Origin: Sphingobacteriales bacterium 50-39
GTDB lineage: Bacteria; Bacteroidota; Bacteroidia; Chitinophagales; Chitinophagaceae
Length of the DNA stretch: 64,000 nucleotides
Assembly (NCBI GenBank): GCA_001898505.1
Contig: MKTZ01000001.1
Location: 992,001-1,056,000 of the forward strand
Reading direction: 5' to 3'
Shown piece after piece: positions 43,638 to 52,520 of this stretch (positions are counted from its first letter, which is position 1; each line of letters starts with the position of its first letter). Below the pieces are notes generated by a model. It searched no databases, was not told the DNA's origin, and saw only the letters and a list, made by a program, of their open reading frames with translations. Both the position numbers and the translations under genes were made by a program.

Positions 43638-44462
43638 ATGTCATTTCATGTTCTTACTCCGGAAGAGACCGTTCTGTATGAGCGGGACGGATTTGTCGTA
43701 ATAAAGAACTTTTTGTCACCGGCCGAGACCGACAAGCTGTATGCTGCTGCGCTGGCAGATGAGGCGATGCGTAAGAATGCGCTGGACCTTAATGACCAGA
43801 CTGGCAAGAAGACTCGGCTATCGTTGTGGTTTACGCCCGGCGATGATATATTCGGCTATCTTTCGAGGAGCCGGCGGGTCATCGACTCGGTGGCGCGGTT
43901 GATGGACAGCGATGCGCCTGTCTGTCATTTTCATACCAAGCTGATGCAAAAGGAGCCGAAGGTAGGAGGCGCCTGGGAATGGCACCAGGATTATGGCTAC
44001 TGGTATAAGGACCAGTTCATGTTCCCCGACCAGATGATCAGCGTCATGGTGGCGCTGACGGCTGCCAATAAGGAGAATGGGTGTCTGCAGGTCATCCGGG
44101 GTTCGCATAAGATGGGAAGGGTCAATCATGGCTTTGCCGGGGAGCAGGTAGGCGCCGACATGGGGATGGTGGAAAATGCGCTGAAGACGATGGAGCTGGT
44201 ATATTGTGAGCTGGGCCCCGGCGATGCGCTGTTCTTTCACAGCAATCTCCTTCACCGCAGTGAAGCCAATCTTTCCGACCGGCCGCGATGGTCGCTTATC
44301 AGCTGTTACAATTCTGCGTCCAATTTAGCTTATAACGAACATTCCACCAGTTGGAAAGTACCTATTGTCCCTGTGCCGGATGAGGCGATACTGGAATGGG
44401 AGCCGGGACCGGATGGACGTAAGGATTTTCTGCTGAAGGAAAACGATTCAGCGTTGAAATAA
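43638..44462 (+). CDS. Phytanoyl-CoA dioxygenase (PhyH) family protein
   Basis: 274 aa. The non-heme iron triad is visible: His116-x-Asp118 in WEWHQDYG and the distal His206 (SNLLHRSEAN), with Arg217 for 2-oxoglutarate binding nearby (SDRPRWSL). These enzymes hydroxylate small molecules with Fe(II), 2-oxoglutarate and O2. No signal peptide is present. It is preceded by the Gfo/Idh gene and followed 9 bp later by the PQQ-type gene, so the three form an operon. The substrate is unknown, and many bacterial family members act on acids, sugars or secondary metabolites. Confidence 0.88.
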   Translation: MSFHVLTPEETVLYERDGFVVIKNFLSPAETDKLYAAALADEAMRKNALDLNDQTGKKTRLSLWFTPGDDIFGYLSRSRRVIDSVARLMDSDAPVCHFHTKLMQKEPKVGGAWEWHQDYGYWYKDQFMFPDQMISVMVALTAANKENGCLQVIRGSHKMGRVNHGFAGEQVGADMGMVENALKTMELVYCELGPGDALFFHSNLLHRSEANLSDRPRWSLISCYNSASNLAYNEHSTSWKVPIVPVPDEAILEWEPGPDGRKDFLLKENDSALK

Positions 44463-44471
44463 ATCATCATC

Positions 44472-46601
44472 ATGAAAGGACCCTGGCTTGTCTTATTACC
44501 GTCATTGTTAGCGGGGATGGTATCCTGTTCCCATGACAGACGGGAGGATCTCTCTACACATTATTCTGCATTGGATTTGGTGGATACCGCCAACGTACAG
44601 CATCTACAGGTGGCCTGGACCTACCATACAGGGGATATGGATACCGTCAATCATAGCCAGATACAATGCCGGCCGCTATTCGTGGATGGGGTGCTTTATG
44701 GCACAACACCCCGGCTAAAGGTATTTGCCCTGGATGCGGCTACGGGAAAGCAGCGGTGGGTCTTCGACCCCGTGAACCCGGGTGATAACAGCACCCGTCC
44801 GAATTTTGGCCTGAACAATAACAGGGGTGTCGCTTACTGGCAGGACGGGGCTGAAAAGCGGATCTTTTTTACGGCGGGTTCGTGGCTATATTCTATCGAT
44901 GCGGCTACCGGGGGGCTGGTCACTTCATTTGGTCAGCATGGAAAAGTGGATCTGCATGATGGGCTGGGCAGGGATGTCCATGATCTGTATGTGGCGGCCA
45001 CCTCGCCGGGAGTCGTATACAAGGATCTGCTGATCCTGGGGGACAGGGTGTCGGAGGGGAGCGATGCGGCGCCTGGGCATATACGTGCGTATGATACCCG
45101 TACCGGACAGATACGATGGATATTCCATACCATCCCCCAGCCGGGCGAATATGGGTACGATACCTGGGAGGACAGCATAGCCTATAAGCACATCGGCGGC
45201 GCCAATTGCTGGTCAGGCTTTAGCCTGGATGAAAAGAGAGGTATCGTCTATGCGCCTACCGGCAGCGCCTCCTTTGATTTTTATGGCGGGAAGCGTAAGG
45301 GGCAGGGGTTGTTTGCCGACTGCCTGCTGGCGCTGGATGCGGCCACCGGTAAGAGGATCTGGCATTTCCAGGATATACATCATGATATATGGGACAAGGA
45401 CCTCCCTACTCCGCCGGCGTTGGTAACGGTGATGCATAATGGACAAAGCATCGATGCTGTGGCGCAACCTACGAAAACAGGCTTTGTCTTTCTTTTGGAT
45501 CGTGAGACGGGCAATTCCCTTTTTCCCATCGAGGAGCGGCCTGTGCCTGTCAACTCCACGCTGCCGGGAGAAGAGCTGTCCCCTACACAGCCTTTTCCTG
45601 TCTTGCCGAAACCGTTTGTACGTCAGACCTTTTCGGACAGCGACATTAACAACCTGCTGCCCGACAGCTCGATAGAGGATATCCGCCGCCGGCTGAAAGG
45701 GTATCATACCGGCAATATGTTCAATCCCATGTCGAAGGAGGGCACCGTAGTGCTGCCTGGTCTGGATGGGGGCGCCGAATGGGGCGGACCAGCCTATGAT
45801 CCTGCCACGGGATGGCTGTATGTGAATGCCAATGAGATGCCATGGGTGATCACGATAGTGGATGTGCCTCCTGTAAAGACTGAGCCTACTACCTGGCTGG
45901 GGGCGGGAAAGGAGCTGTATGCACGTAACTGTATCAGCTGTCATGGACCTGACAGGAAGGGCGGCGGCAACTATCCGTCGCTGTTGAATACAGCTTCGAA
46001 ATACAATGCTGTTTCATTTGCGGCGCTGGTGGGGGCGGGTCGGCGAATGATGCCCGCCTTTAAGCAGCTGTCGGATGAGGAGAAGGGGGCGCTGGCGTCT
46101 TTTATACTGGATAATAAGCAGCTTCAGAAAAAACCTTTTGTTGCCGCGGCCAGGCCGGTGGATAGTTTTTTAAACCTGCCATATACCATCACCGGGTATA
46201 ATAAGTTTCTTAGCAAAGAAGGGTATCCTGCCATCCGGCCGCCCTGGGGGACGCTGAATGCCATCAATCTAAATACCGGTGCGTTGGAGTGGAAGGTTGC
46301 GCTGGGTGAATACCCCGAGCTGGCTGCCCGCGGGATCGTTACGGGGACGGAGAATTATGGCGGCGCCGTAGTGACGGCCGGGGGATTGTTGTTTATTGCG
46401 GCTACCCGGGATGGTAAGCTCAGGGCTTTTAACAAGCGGACCGGGAAGGTGTTGTGGGAGACGGTGTTGCCCGCGCCGGGATTTGCTACACCGGCGGTCT
46501 ATTCCGCCGGCGGGAAGCAGTATGTGGTGGTGGCGTGCGGGGGCGGGAAGCTAGGGACTGCGTCGGGGGATAGCTATGTGGCGTATGCGCTGCCCAGGTA
46601 G
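44472..46601 (+). CDS. PQQ-type quinoprotein beta-propeller with cytochrome c domain (lipoprotein)
   Basis: 709 aa. The N-terminus is a lipoprotein signal ending at Cys19 (LLAGMVSC). An eight-blade propeller is indicated by repeats such as FALDAATGKQRWVFDP, DAATGGLVTSFG, DAATGKRIWHF and LDRETGNSLFP. A single c-type heme site CISCH lies at 487-491 in a segment of about 90 residues inserted between propeller blades. This is the pattern of quinoprotein glucose/alcohol dehydrogenases, which oxidise sugars or alcohols and pass electrons to cytochromes. It is anchored in the periplasm or outer membrane. It forms the end of the operon with the Gfo/Idh and PhyH genes. The PQQ biosynthesis genes are not in the window. 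Confidence 0.85.
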   Translation: MKGPWLVLLPSLLAGMVSCSHDRREDLSTHYSALDLVDTANVQHLQVAWTYHTGDMDTVNHSQIQCRPLFVDGVLYGTTPRLKVFALDAATGKQRWVFDPVNPGDNSTRPNFGLNNNRGVAYWQDGAEKRIFFTAGSWLYSIDAATGGLVTSFGQHGKVDLHDGLGRDVHDLYVAATSPGVVYKDLLILGDRVSEGSDAAPGHIRAYDTRTGQIRWIFHTIPQPGEYGYDTWEDSIAYKHIGGANCWSGFSLDEKRGIVYAPTGSASFDFYGGKRKGQGLFADCLLALDAATGKRIWHFQDIHHDIWDKDLPTPPALVTVMHNGQSIDAVAQPTKTGFVFLLDRETGNSLFPIEERPVPVNSTLPGEELSPTQPFPVLPKPFVRQTFSDSDINNLLPDSSIEDIRRRLKGYHTGNMFNPMSKEGTVVLPGLDGGAEWGGPAYDPATGWLYVNANEMPWVITIVDVPPVKTEPTTWLGAGKELYARNCISCHGPDRKGGGNYPSLLNTASKYNAVSFAALVGAGRRMMPAFKQLSDEEKGALASFILDNKQLQKKPFVAAARPVDSFLNLPYTITGYNKFLSKEGYPAIRPPWGTLNAINLNTGALEWKVALGEYPELAARGIVTGTENYGGAVVTAGGLLFIAATRDGKLRAFNKRTGKVLWETVLPAPGFATPAVYSAGGKQYVVVACGGGKLGTASGDSYVAYALPR

Positions 46602-46610
46602 GGGCGGCTG

Positions 46611-47843
46611 TCAGGAAAGCAGTTTATTCCTTGCGATGAGACAGCCTCCTATGACCCCGGCCTTTTCTCCTAATTGGGAAAGATAAAGTTTTGTATCGCT
46701 GTTGACCAGGCTTAAGGAGTATTTGTTGATAGCGCTACGGATAGGGAGATAGATATAGTCACCTGTACTTACGAGAGTGCCGCCGAGAATGACCATCTCC
46801 GTATTGAATATATTGATGAGCAGTGCGATGCCGCGGCCGATCTTTTCCCCTATTTCAGCCAGAAGGTCGATGGATAGCATGTCCTCGTTGAGGGCGGCTT
46901 CAATAATGTCCGTCAGCCGGATGTCATCGATGTTTTGCGGATTGGTGAGAATGGAGGAGGTTTGCCCCTGCACGATCTTTTCTTTGAAAAGGCGTATCAA
47001 TGCTCTGCCGGATGCCTCTGTCTCCAGGCAGCCCTTTTTGCCGCAATGACAAATGATCTCGTTGTCGAAAACAGGGACATGGCCAATCTCGCCGCTGAAA
47101 CCTGATTTTCCATAGTACATTTTCCCATCTATCATGATGCCAAGGCCGAGGCCATAATCCAAATTCAGGAACAGTACATTTTTTTCATGCTTTACAATTC
47201 CTTTGTGGAATTCGCCATAGGCCATCGCTCTTGAGTCATTCTCCAGGAAGGTACGGATGGATAGCTGCCTTTCGACAATGCTGCTGAGAGGTTCTTCGTT
47301 GAAATGAAAAAAGCTATAGCTGTTGCCATTATTCGTATTGACCCTTCCCCCCAGGTTGATACACAGGGACAGGATATTATCCTGGTCGACAGGAGCCTGC
47401 CGGATGAAATCCCGGATCAAAGCGATGAGTGCGTCCAGGGACTGGCTTGTATTTTCCAGCACATAGGGAATCCTCATATTGGCAGTAACAAGGTTTTTTT
47501 TGAAGTCCAGGAGCCCGATGCTTACATAATACTGCTTGACATCCACACCCAGGAAAAAGCAGGAGTCCGCCACCAGGCTATACAGGCTGGCAGGCCGCCC
47601 AACGGCGGAGTCGATCTTCCCGCAATCTTTCAGGAGCCCGTCTGTTATCAATTCATTGATGAGACTGGTGGCTTTGGGAGGACTCAGGTTGAGGGCCTGG
47701 GCCAGATCAGCGATGGTCGTCTCCTCGTGCTGGTCCAGGTAATTAATGATCCTTCTCTTACGGGCCTTGTTCTTATGCGCCACGCCGGAAGCGCTCTCCT
47801 CCGAAAAGAAATCAAATAGGTTATGCTGCTGCATATTTATCAT
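46611..47843 (-). CDS. ROK-family transcriptional regulator (NagC/XylR-like)
   Basis: 410 aa from ATG 47843 (47834 is a close alternative). The winged HTH is at about 28-85 (RRIINYLDQHEETTIADLAQ, in pieces RRIINYLD and TTIADLAQALNLS), followed by the ROK sugar-binding domain. The zinc/ROK signature is complete: EIGH (252-255) and CHCGKKGC (265-272). ROK repressors bind phosphorylated or free aminosugars, xylose or glucose and release DNA. It is divergent from the epimerase-Sus operon across a 177-bp AT-rich spacer with direct repeats, so it is the likely local regulator. By neighbourhood the effector may be an N-acetylated sugar. Confidence 0.9.
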   Translation of the reverse strand: MINMQQHNLFDFFSEESASGVAHKNKARKRRIINYLDQHEETTIADLAQALNLSPPKATSLINELITDGLLKDCGKIDSAVGRPASLYSLVADSCFFLGVDVKQYYVSIGLLDFKKNLVTANMRIPYVLENTSQSLDALIALIRDFIRQAPVDQDNILSLCINLGGRVNTNNGNSYSFFHFNEEPLSSIVERQLSIRTFLENDSRAMAYGEFHKGIVKHEKNVLFLNLDYGLGLGIMIDGKMYYGKSGFSGEIGHVPVFDNEIICHCGKKGCLETEASGRALIRLFKEKIVQGQTSSILTNPQNIDDIRLTDIIEAALNEDMLSIDLLAEIGEKIGRGIALLINIFNTEMVILGGTLVSTGDYIYLPIRSAINKYSLSLVNSDTKLYLSQLGEKAGVIGGCLIARNKLLS

Positions 47844-48020
47844 TAAATAATGAAATACAAATAAGGATAAAAAAATCTTTTTTCAATAATCGCTAGAGCA
47901 AATCTAATTAAAAAAATAATTTAATAAATATGCTTTGATTTAAAAAAGAAAATTATATATTAGCTGAATAATTAAAATAATTTAATAAAGAATCGGAGTT
48001 AATGTAAAATTTTAGGAAAT
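47844..48020. promoter_or_regulatory. AT-rich divergent promoter region between ROK regulator and the Sus operon
   Basis: 177 bp, strongly AT-rich. The 16-mer AAAATAATTTAATAAA occurs twice in direct orientation, at 47913-47928 and 47974-47989, 61 bp apart (about six helical turns). A weak -7-like TATGCTTTG lies at 47929-47937. The repeats are candidate ROK operators. Confidence 0.45.
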
Positions 48021-49214
48021 ATGACTGCTCCAACGTCCATTGCCACAAGTGGCCTATCTACCCTAACTAACCGCTTTGCTGCACTTTATAAGGAAGAATT
48101 GGTGAATAATATTCTTCCTTTCTGGATCAATCACAGCCCCGACAACCAACATGGGGGATATTTCACCTGTCTCAACCGCGACGGCAGCGTGTACGATACC
48201 GACAAATTCATGTGGCTGCAGGGAAGGGAGGTTTGGTGTTTCTCCTATATGTATAATAACTTAGAGCCACGGAACCAATGGCTCGACATGGCAGTTCATG
48301 GAGCTGAGTTCATGAAGAAATTCGGCAGGGATGAAAAGGGCAATTGGTATTTTTCCCTGGCCGCCGATGGAAAACCTCTCACTCAGGCGTATAATATATT
48401 CAGCGATTGTTTTGCCGCCATGGGCTTCTCTTCGCTGGATAGAGCTCTCCCCGGCAAAGGCTATGACGCCATCGCATTGCAGACATTTGAAAATATCTTA
48501 CTCAGGAGGGATAATTGGAAAGGCGTTTATGAAAAGTCCTTTCCCGGCACTCGCCCCTTGAAGAGTTTTGCGCTGCCAATGATCCTTTCCAACCTTTCCA
48601 TTGAAATGGAGCATCTGCTGGGAAAGCAACGAGTGGATGCCTTCATGCCTTCCCTTATCCATGATGTAATGGAAATCTTCTATCGCCCGGAAGTGGGACT
48701 TATTGTAGAAAATATTTCCAGGGACGGGAGTCTCAGCAACAGCTTTGAAGGCCGTCTGCTCAATCCTGGCCACGCCATCGAAGCGATGTGGTTCCTAATG
48801 GACATTGGTCAGCGTTTGCAGGACAGGTCGCTGATCGAAAGATCGGTCTCCATCATGCTGCATACGCTGGAATACGGATGGGACAATGAATATGGCGGCA
48901 TATTCTATTTCATGGACAGACTGGGTTATCCACCGCAGCAGCTGGAATGGGATCAAAAACTTTGGTGGGTCCATGTGGAGGCTCTTGTTGCCCTGGCGAA
49001 GGGGTTTGCTTTAACAGGAGATCAGCGTTGCATCCAATGGTTTGAAAAAGTGCATGAATATACCTGGGCCCATTTCAGGGACAAGGAATACGGCGAGTGG
49101 TTCGGCTACCTCAACCGGCGGGGTGAAGTGCTGACAAGCGCTAAAGGAGGCAAGTGGAAAGGCTGCTTTCATATTCCTCGTGCCCTTTATCAGGTATGGA
49201 AAACATTTAGATGA
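48021..49214 (+). CDS. AGE-family sugar 2-epimerase (N-acylglucosamine 2-epimerase type)
   Basis: 397 aa, full length for the (alpha/alpha)6-barrel AGE superfamily. The catalytic histidines are visible as His251 in NPGHAIEAMWF and His384 in CFHIPRALY, with QGREVWCF (Arg69) lining the pocket. The NPGHAIEA spelling is that of N-acylglucosamine epimerases rather than cellobiose 2-epimerases, so interconversion of ManNAc and GlcNAc is the favoured reaction. No signal peptide, so it is cytosolic. It is the first gene of the operon divergent from the ROK regulator. By eye it is slightly less GC-rich than the downstream genes. Confidence 0.85.
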   Translation: MTAPTSIATSGLSTLTNRFAALYKEELVNNILPFWINHSPDNQHGGYFTCLNRDGSVYDTDKFMWLQGREVWCFSYMYNNLEPRNQWLDMAVHGAEFMKKFGRDEKGNWYFSLAADGKPLTQAYNIFSDCFAAMGFSSLDRALPGKGYDAIALQTFENILLRRDNWKGVYEKSFPGTRPLKSFALPMILSNLSIEMEHLLGKQRVDAFMPSLIHDVMEIFYRPEVGLIVENISRDGSLSNSFEGRLLNPGHAIEAMWFLMDIGQRLQDRSLIERSVSIMLHTLEYGWDNEYGGIFYFMDRLGYPPQQLEWDQKLWWVHVEALVALAKGFALTGDQRCIQWFEKVHEYTWAHFRDKEYGEWFGYLNRRGEVLTSAKGGKWKGCFHIPRALYQVWKTFR

Positions 49215-49318
49215 AAAACCAGTATCACGGTACCTCTTGAATCTGAAAGACCCTGTCTTATCCTATAAACAAATTAATTATCTAAGGCAATCATTTAAAA
49301 AACGTAAAAGACAAGGTT

Positions 49319-52300
49319 ATGACTCTCCCCAAACTTTCATTGCTTATGAGGTCAAAAATGCTGCTGCTACTCTTTTGCTGCTTGTTTCAGCAGGTGCTCA
49401 CGCAGGCTCAGTCATCGAAGGCCAGCGGCACCGTCAAAGACGCCAAGGGCAATCCCTTGCAAAAAGTCACGGTCCGGAGCCTTGATGGCAAGGCCTCTGC
49501 TATTACCGACAACCAGGGCTGGTTCGAGATCACGCTGAAATCTCCGAAAGTTTCCCTGGAGATATCCATGGTGGGCTACGAGACTAAACAGGTTACCGCT
49601 CAGCCCGGTGAGTCGCTTTCCATTATCTTAAAAGAAAAACAGAGCCAGCTGGACGACGTGGTAGTCGTTGGCTATGGCAAGCAAAAGAAAAGGGATCTTA
49701 CAGGTTCGGTGACATCGATAAAGTCCGAGGAACTGATGAAATCAAATCCCGTGACGGTAGAACAGGGTATTCAGGGCAAAGCTGCCGGTGTCTTTGTCAC
49801 ACAGACGGACGGAGCGCCTGGCGCCGGCATGAGCATCCAGATCAGGGGAACGAACTCCTTTCTTGGCGGTACGGAGCCATTATACGTCATCGACGGAGTG
49901 CCCATGGAGGCTGACAATACCAGCAATACGCCTTCTTCGGGCTCCTCTTATGAAGAGGCGAAGATGAATGTCCTGTCTTTTTTGAATCCGAACGATATTG
50001 CCTCCGTGGAGATATTGAAAGATGCATCCGCCACTGCCATCTACGGCTCCAGGGGCGCCAACGGGGTGGTCATCATCACGACCAAAAAGGGCGCTTATAA
50101 CCAGGATCGCATTGATTTCAATGTGCTGACGGGCATGTCGGAGATCACGAAGAAATACAAGCTGCTGAACGCCGAACAATTTGCCAATTACCAAAATGAG
50201 GCATATATCAATTCCGACCTTTACCTGGGTACGAATTATCAGGCTACTCAGACCATCCCATATCCGGGGAGATATGACTCCGTCCAGCAAAGGTATTTGA
50301 AGGCTCCCTCTGACTACCGCGGCAAAGGGACGAACTGGCAGGATATATTATTCCACCATGCGCCCAAACAGGAATATACGGTGACCTTTAGCGGCGGATC
50401 CAACAAGAACACCTACCTGATCAGCGGAGACTATCTCGATCAGTCGGGGATTGTGATCAGCAGCAATTTTCGTCGTTACAGCGTCCGGGCCAATGTCGAC
50501 AGGAACGTAAAAAACTGGCTGCAGGTTGGAACTTCCTTCAACTATTCGAATACGATCAACCACATGGTCACTACCGGCGCCAGCATCGTAGGGCCTGAGG
50601 GGGGCGTTATCAAATCCGCCCTGACCTTTCTGCCAACGGTCGCTCTGCTAGACACCACAACGGGTCTTTACTCTCAATTGTTCTATACATCCAACCCTTA
50701 TCAATATGCCAAACAGGCGCTGGACCAGGTCACAGGCACCCGGTTGTTCAATTCCTCCTATATCGAGGCGACCATACTGCCGCAGCTGAAATTCAGGAGC
50801 GTGCTTGGCTGGAATGTGTCCGCGGACAGGAGGGATCAGTATTATCCCACCACGATCAACGAGGGTGCTTCTTCCGGCGGCAGGGCTTATGTGTCAACGA
50901 CGAACAGCAGCAATGTCAGCTCGGAGAATTATTTCACCTATGATCAGAAATGGGGCATCCATGCCATCAATGCCACGGCGGGCTTCTCGTATAACAATGG
51001 AGTCTGGCAATACCAGATGGACGGTGTAAGCAAGTTCATGAATGACGCCTTGCAGAACAACAACCTCGGAGCTGCTGCCGTGTATACGCAGCCAACCAGC
51101 GGTAAATCCGACTGGCGTCTCTTGTCTTACTATGGCAGGGTGAACTATATTCTCAGCGATAAATATCTTTTTACGCTGACCTATCGCCGTGACGGATCCA
51201 GCAAATTCGCCGCCAACAACAAATGGGCCGGCTTCACCTCGGGAGCCGTTGCATGGCGTATATCACAGGAGAATTTCATGAAGAGCATTAAGTGGCTCAG
51301 CAACCTGAAGGCGCGTGCGAGCCTCGGACAGTCGGGCAACCAGGGGATAGGTTCCTACAGCTCCCTTTCTCAAATAGGCGCGTCCAACTATCCTTATTCG
51401 GGAACAGTCTCCAATGGGTATATCATTTCCTCTCTTGGCAATGACAAGCTGAAATGGGAAACTACCCGCCAGTTCGATGCCGGTCTGGATATAGGAATAT
51501 TCAAGGACCGCGTGAGCTTTGTACTTGACTATTATTACAAGAAGACGTTTAACCTTCTCCAATATGTGACGCTTCCTACCAGCACGGGCTTTGCTTCCCA
51601 ACTGATGAATGTCGGCACGATACAGAACAGGGGATTCGAGGCGGCCGTAAATGCTAAAATTGTAGATACCAGGGAATTCAGCTGGAATGTCGGGGCCAAT
51701 ATCTCGACCAACAGGAACAAGATCCTCGATCTGGGCGGCGTAAAGGAGCAGTGGGTACAGACCATCGGCACCGAACCCGTGAACTACCAGCCATTCATTC
51801 AGCGTGTGGGTCAACCCATCGGCCTGATCATGGGCTGGAAAGAGGATGGACTTTTCCAAAGCGAGAAAGAAGTACAGGACAGCAAGTTCTACAACGGGCA
51901 GTCTGCCGCGATCATCAAACGCATGGTGGGAGAGATCCGGTATAAGGATGTCGATAGCAACGGCGTCATCGACAACAACGACAGGACGGTCATCGGGAAT
52001 GTGAATCCCAACTATTACTATGGGTTCACTTCAGGGTTCACCTACAAGGATTTCGACCTGACCATATTCTTCCAGGGCGTACAGGGCGGCAATATCATCA
52101 ACACCCTGAAATATGTGACGGACAACCTGGGAAGTTATTCCAATACGACGGTGGATGCGTACAACGCACGATGGACGGGATCTGGTTCCAGGGGCACCAA
52201 CCCGAAGAATATCCTGAATTCCTGGAGAAGCCTGCGTTTTTCCGATCGCTATGTAGAGGACGGCTCCTATCTCCGGTTGAAGAACGTGAACCTGGGCTAT

Positions 52301-52501
52301 ACTTTCAGGTTCAAGAACCAGGAGATCATCAAGAGCCTGCGGGCATATGCCAGCGTAAACAACGTATTTACCATCACGCATTACAGCGGCTATGACCCTG
52401 AGGTCAACGGTTTCGGGCAGGATCCTTCCCGCAGAGGGGTGGACCTTGGCAACTATCCGACCTCCAGGTCTTTCACATTAGGACTTAACTGTTCTTTCTA
52501 A
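49319..52501 (+). CDS. SusC/RagA-type TonB-dependent outer-membrane transporter
   Basis: 1060 aa from ATG 49319. The signal peptide ends near LTQAQ. The N-terminal carboxypeptidase-like domain (SGTVKDAKGNPLQKVTV) is followed by the plug with DDVVVVGYGKQKKRDLTGSV (exactly the SusC hallmark), IQIRGTNSFLGG, YVIDGVPME and ILKDASATAIYGSRG. The large barrel ends in LGLNCSF with the terminal Phe. SusC transporters import oligosaccharides bound by a SusD lipoprotein, which is the next gene (20 bp). The glycan is unknown. Preceded by a 104-bp spacer after the epimerase. Confidence 0.95.
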   Translation: MTLPKLSLLMRSKMLLLLFCCLFQQVLTQAQSSKASGTVKDAKGNPLQKVTVRSLDGKASAITDNQGWFEITLKSPKVSLEISMVGYETKQVTAQPGESLSIILKEKQSQLDDVVVVGYGKQKKRDLTGSVTSIKSEELMKSNPVTVEQGIQGKAAGVFVTQTDGAPGAGMSIQIRGTNSFLGGTEPLYVIDGVPMEADNTSNTPSSGSSYEEAKMNVLSFLNPNDIASVEILKDASATAIYGSRGANGVVIITTKKGAYNQDRIDFNVLTGMSEITKKYKLLNAEQFANYQNEAYINSDLYLGTNYQATQTIPYPGRYDSVQQRYLKAPSDYRGKGTNWQDILFHHAPKQEYTVTFSGGSNKNTYLISGDYLDQSGIVISSNFRRYSVRANVDRNVKNWLQVGTSFNYSNTINHMVTTGASIVGPEGGVIKSALTFLPTVALLDTTTGLYSQLFYTSNPYQYAKQALDQVTGTRLFNSSYIEATILPQLKFRSVLGWNVSADRRDQYYPTTINEGASSGGRAYVSTTNSSNVSSENYFTYDQKWGIHAINATAGFSYNNGVWQYQMDGVSKFMNDALQNNNLGAAAVYTQPTSGKSDWRLLSYYGRVNYILSDKYLFTLTYRRDGSSKFAANNKWAGFTSGAVAWRISQENFMKSIKWLSNLKARASLGQSGNQGIGSYSSLSQIGASNYPYSGTVSNGYIISSLGNDKLKWETTRQFDAGLDIGIFKDRVSFVLDYYYKKTFNLLQYVTLPTSTGFASQLMNVGTIQNRGFEAAVNAKIVDTREFSWNVGANISTNRNKILDLGGVKEQWVQTIGTEPVNYQPFIQRVGQPIGLIMGWKEDGLFQSEKEVQDSKFYNGQSAAIIKRMVGEIRYKDVDSNGVIDNNDRTVIGNVNPNYYYGFTSGFTYKDFDLTIFFQGVQGGNIINTLKYVTDNLGSYSNTTVDAYNARWTGSGSRGTNPKNILNSWRSLRFSDRYVEDGSYLRLKNVNLGYTFRFKNQEIIKSLRAYASVNNVFTITHYSGYDPEVNGFGQDPSRRGVDLGNYPTSRSFTLGLNCSF

Positions 52502-52520
52502 ACCATCAATCGAAAAAGTC

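Noticed and set aside
48021-49214. Cellobiose 2-epimerase instead of N-acylglucosamine epimerase
   Set aside because: The histidine motif reads NPGHAIEA, as in N-acylglucosamine epimerases, and not the YGHDIEAS pattern of cellobiose epimerases; not fully excluded.
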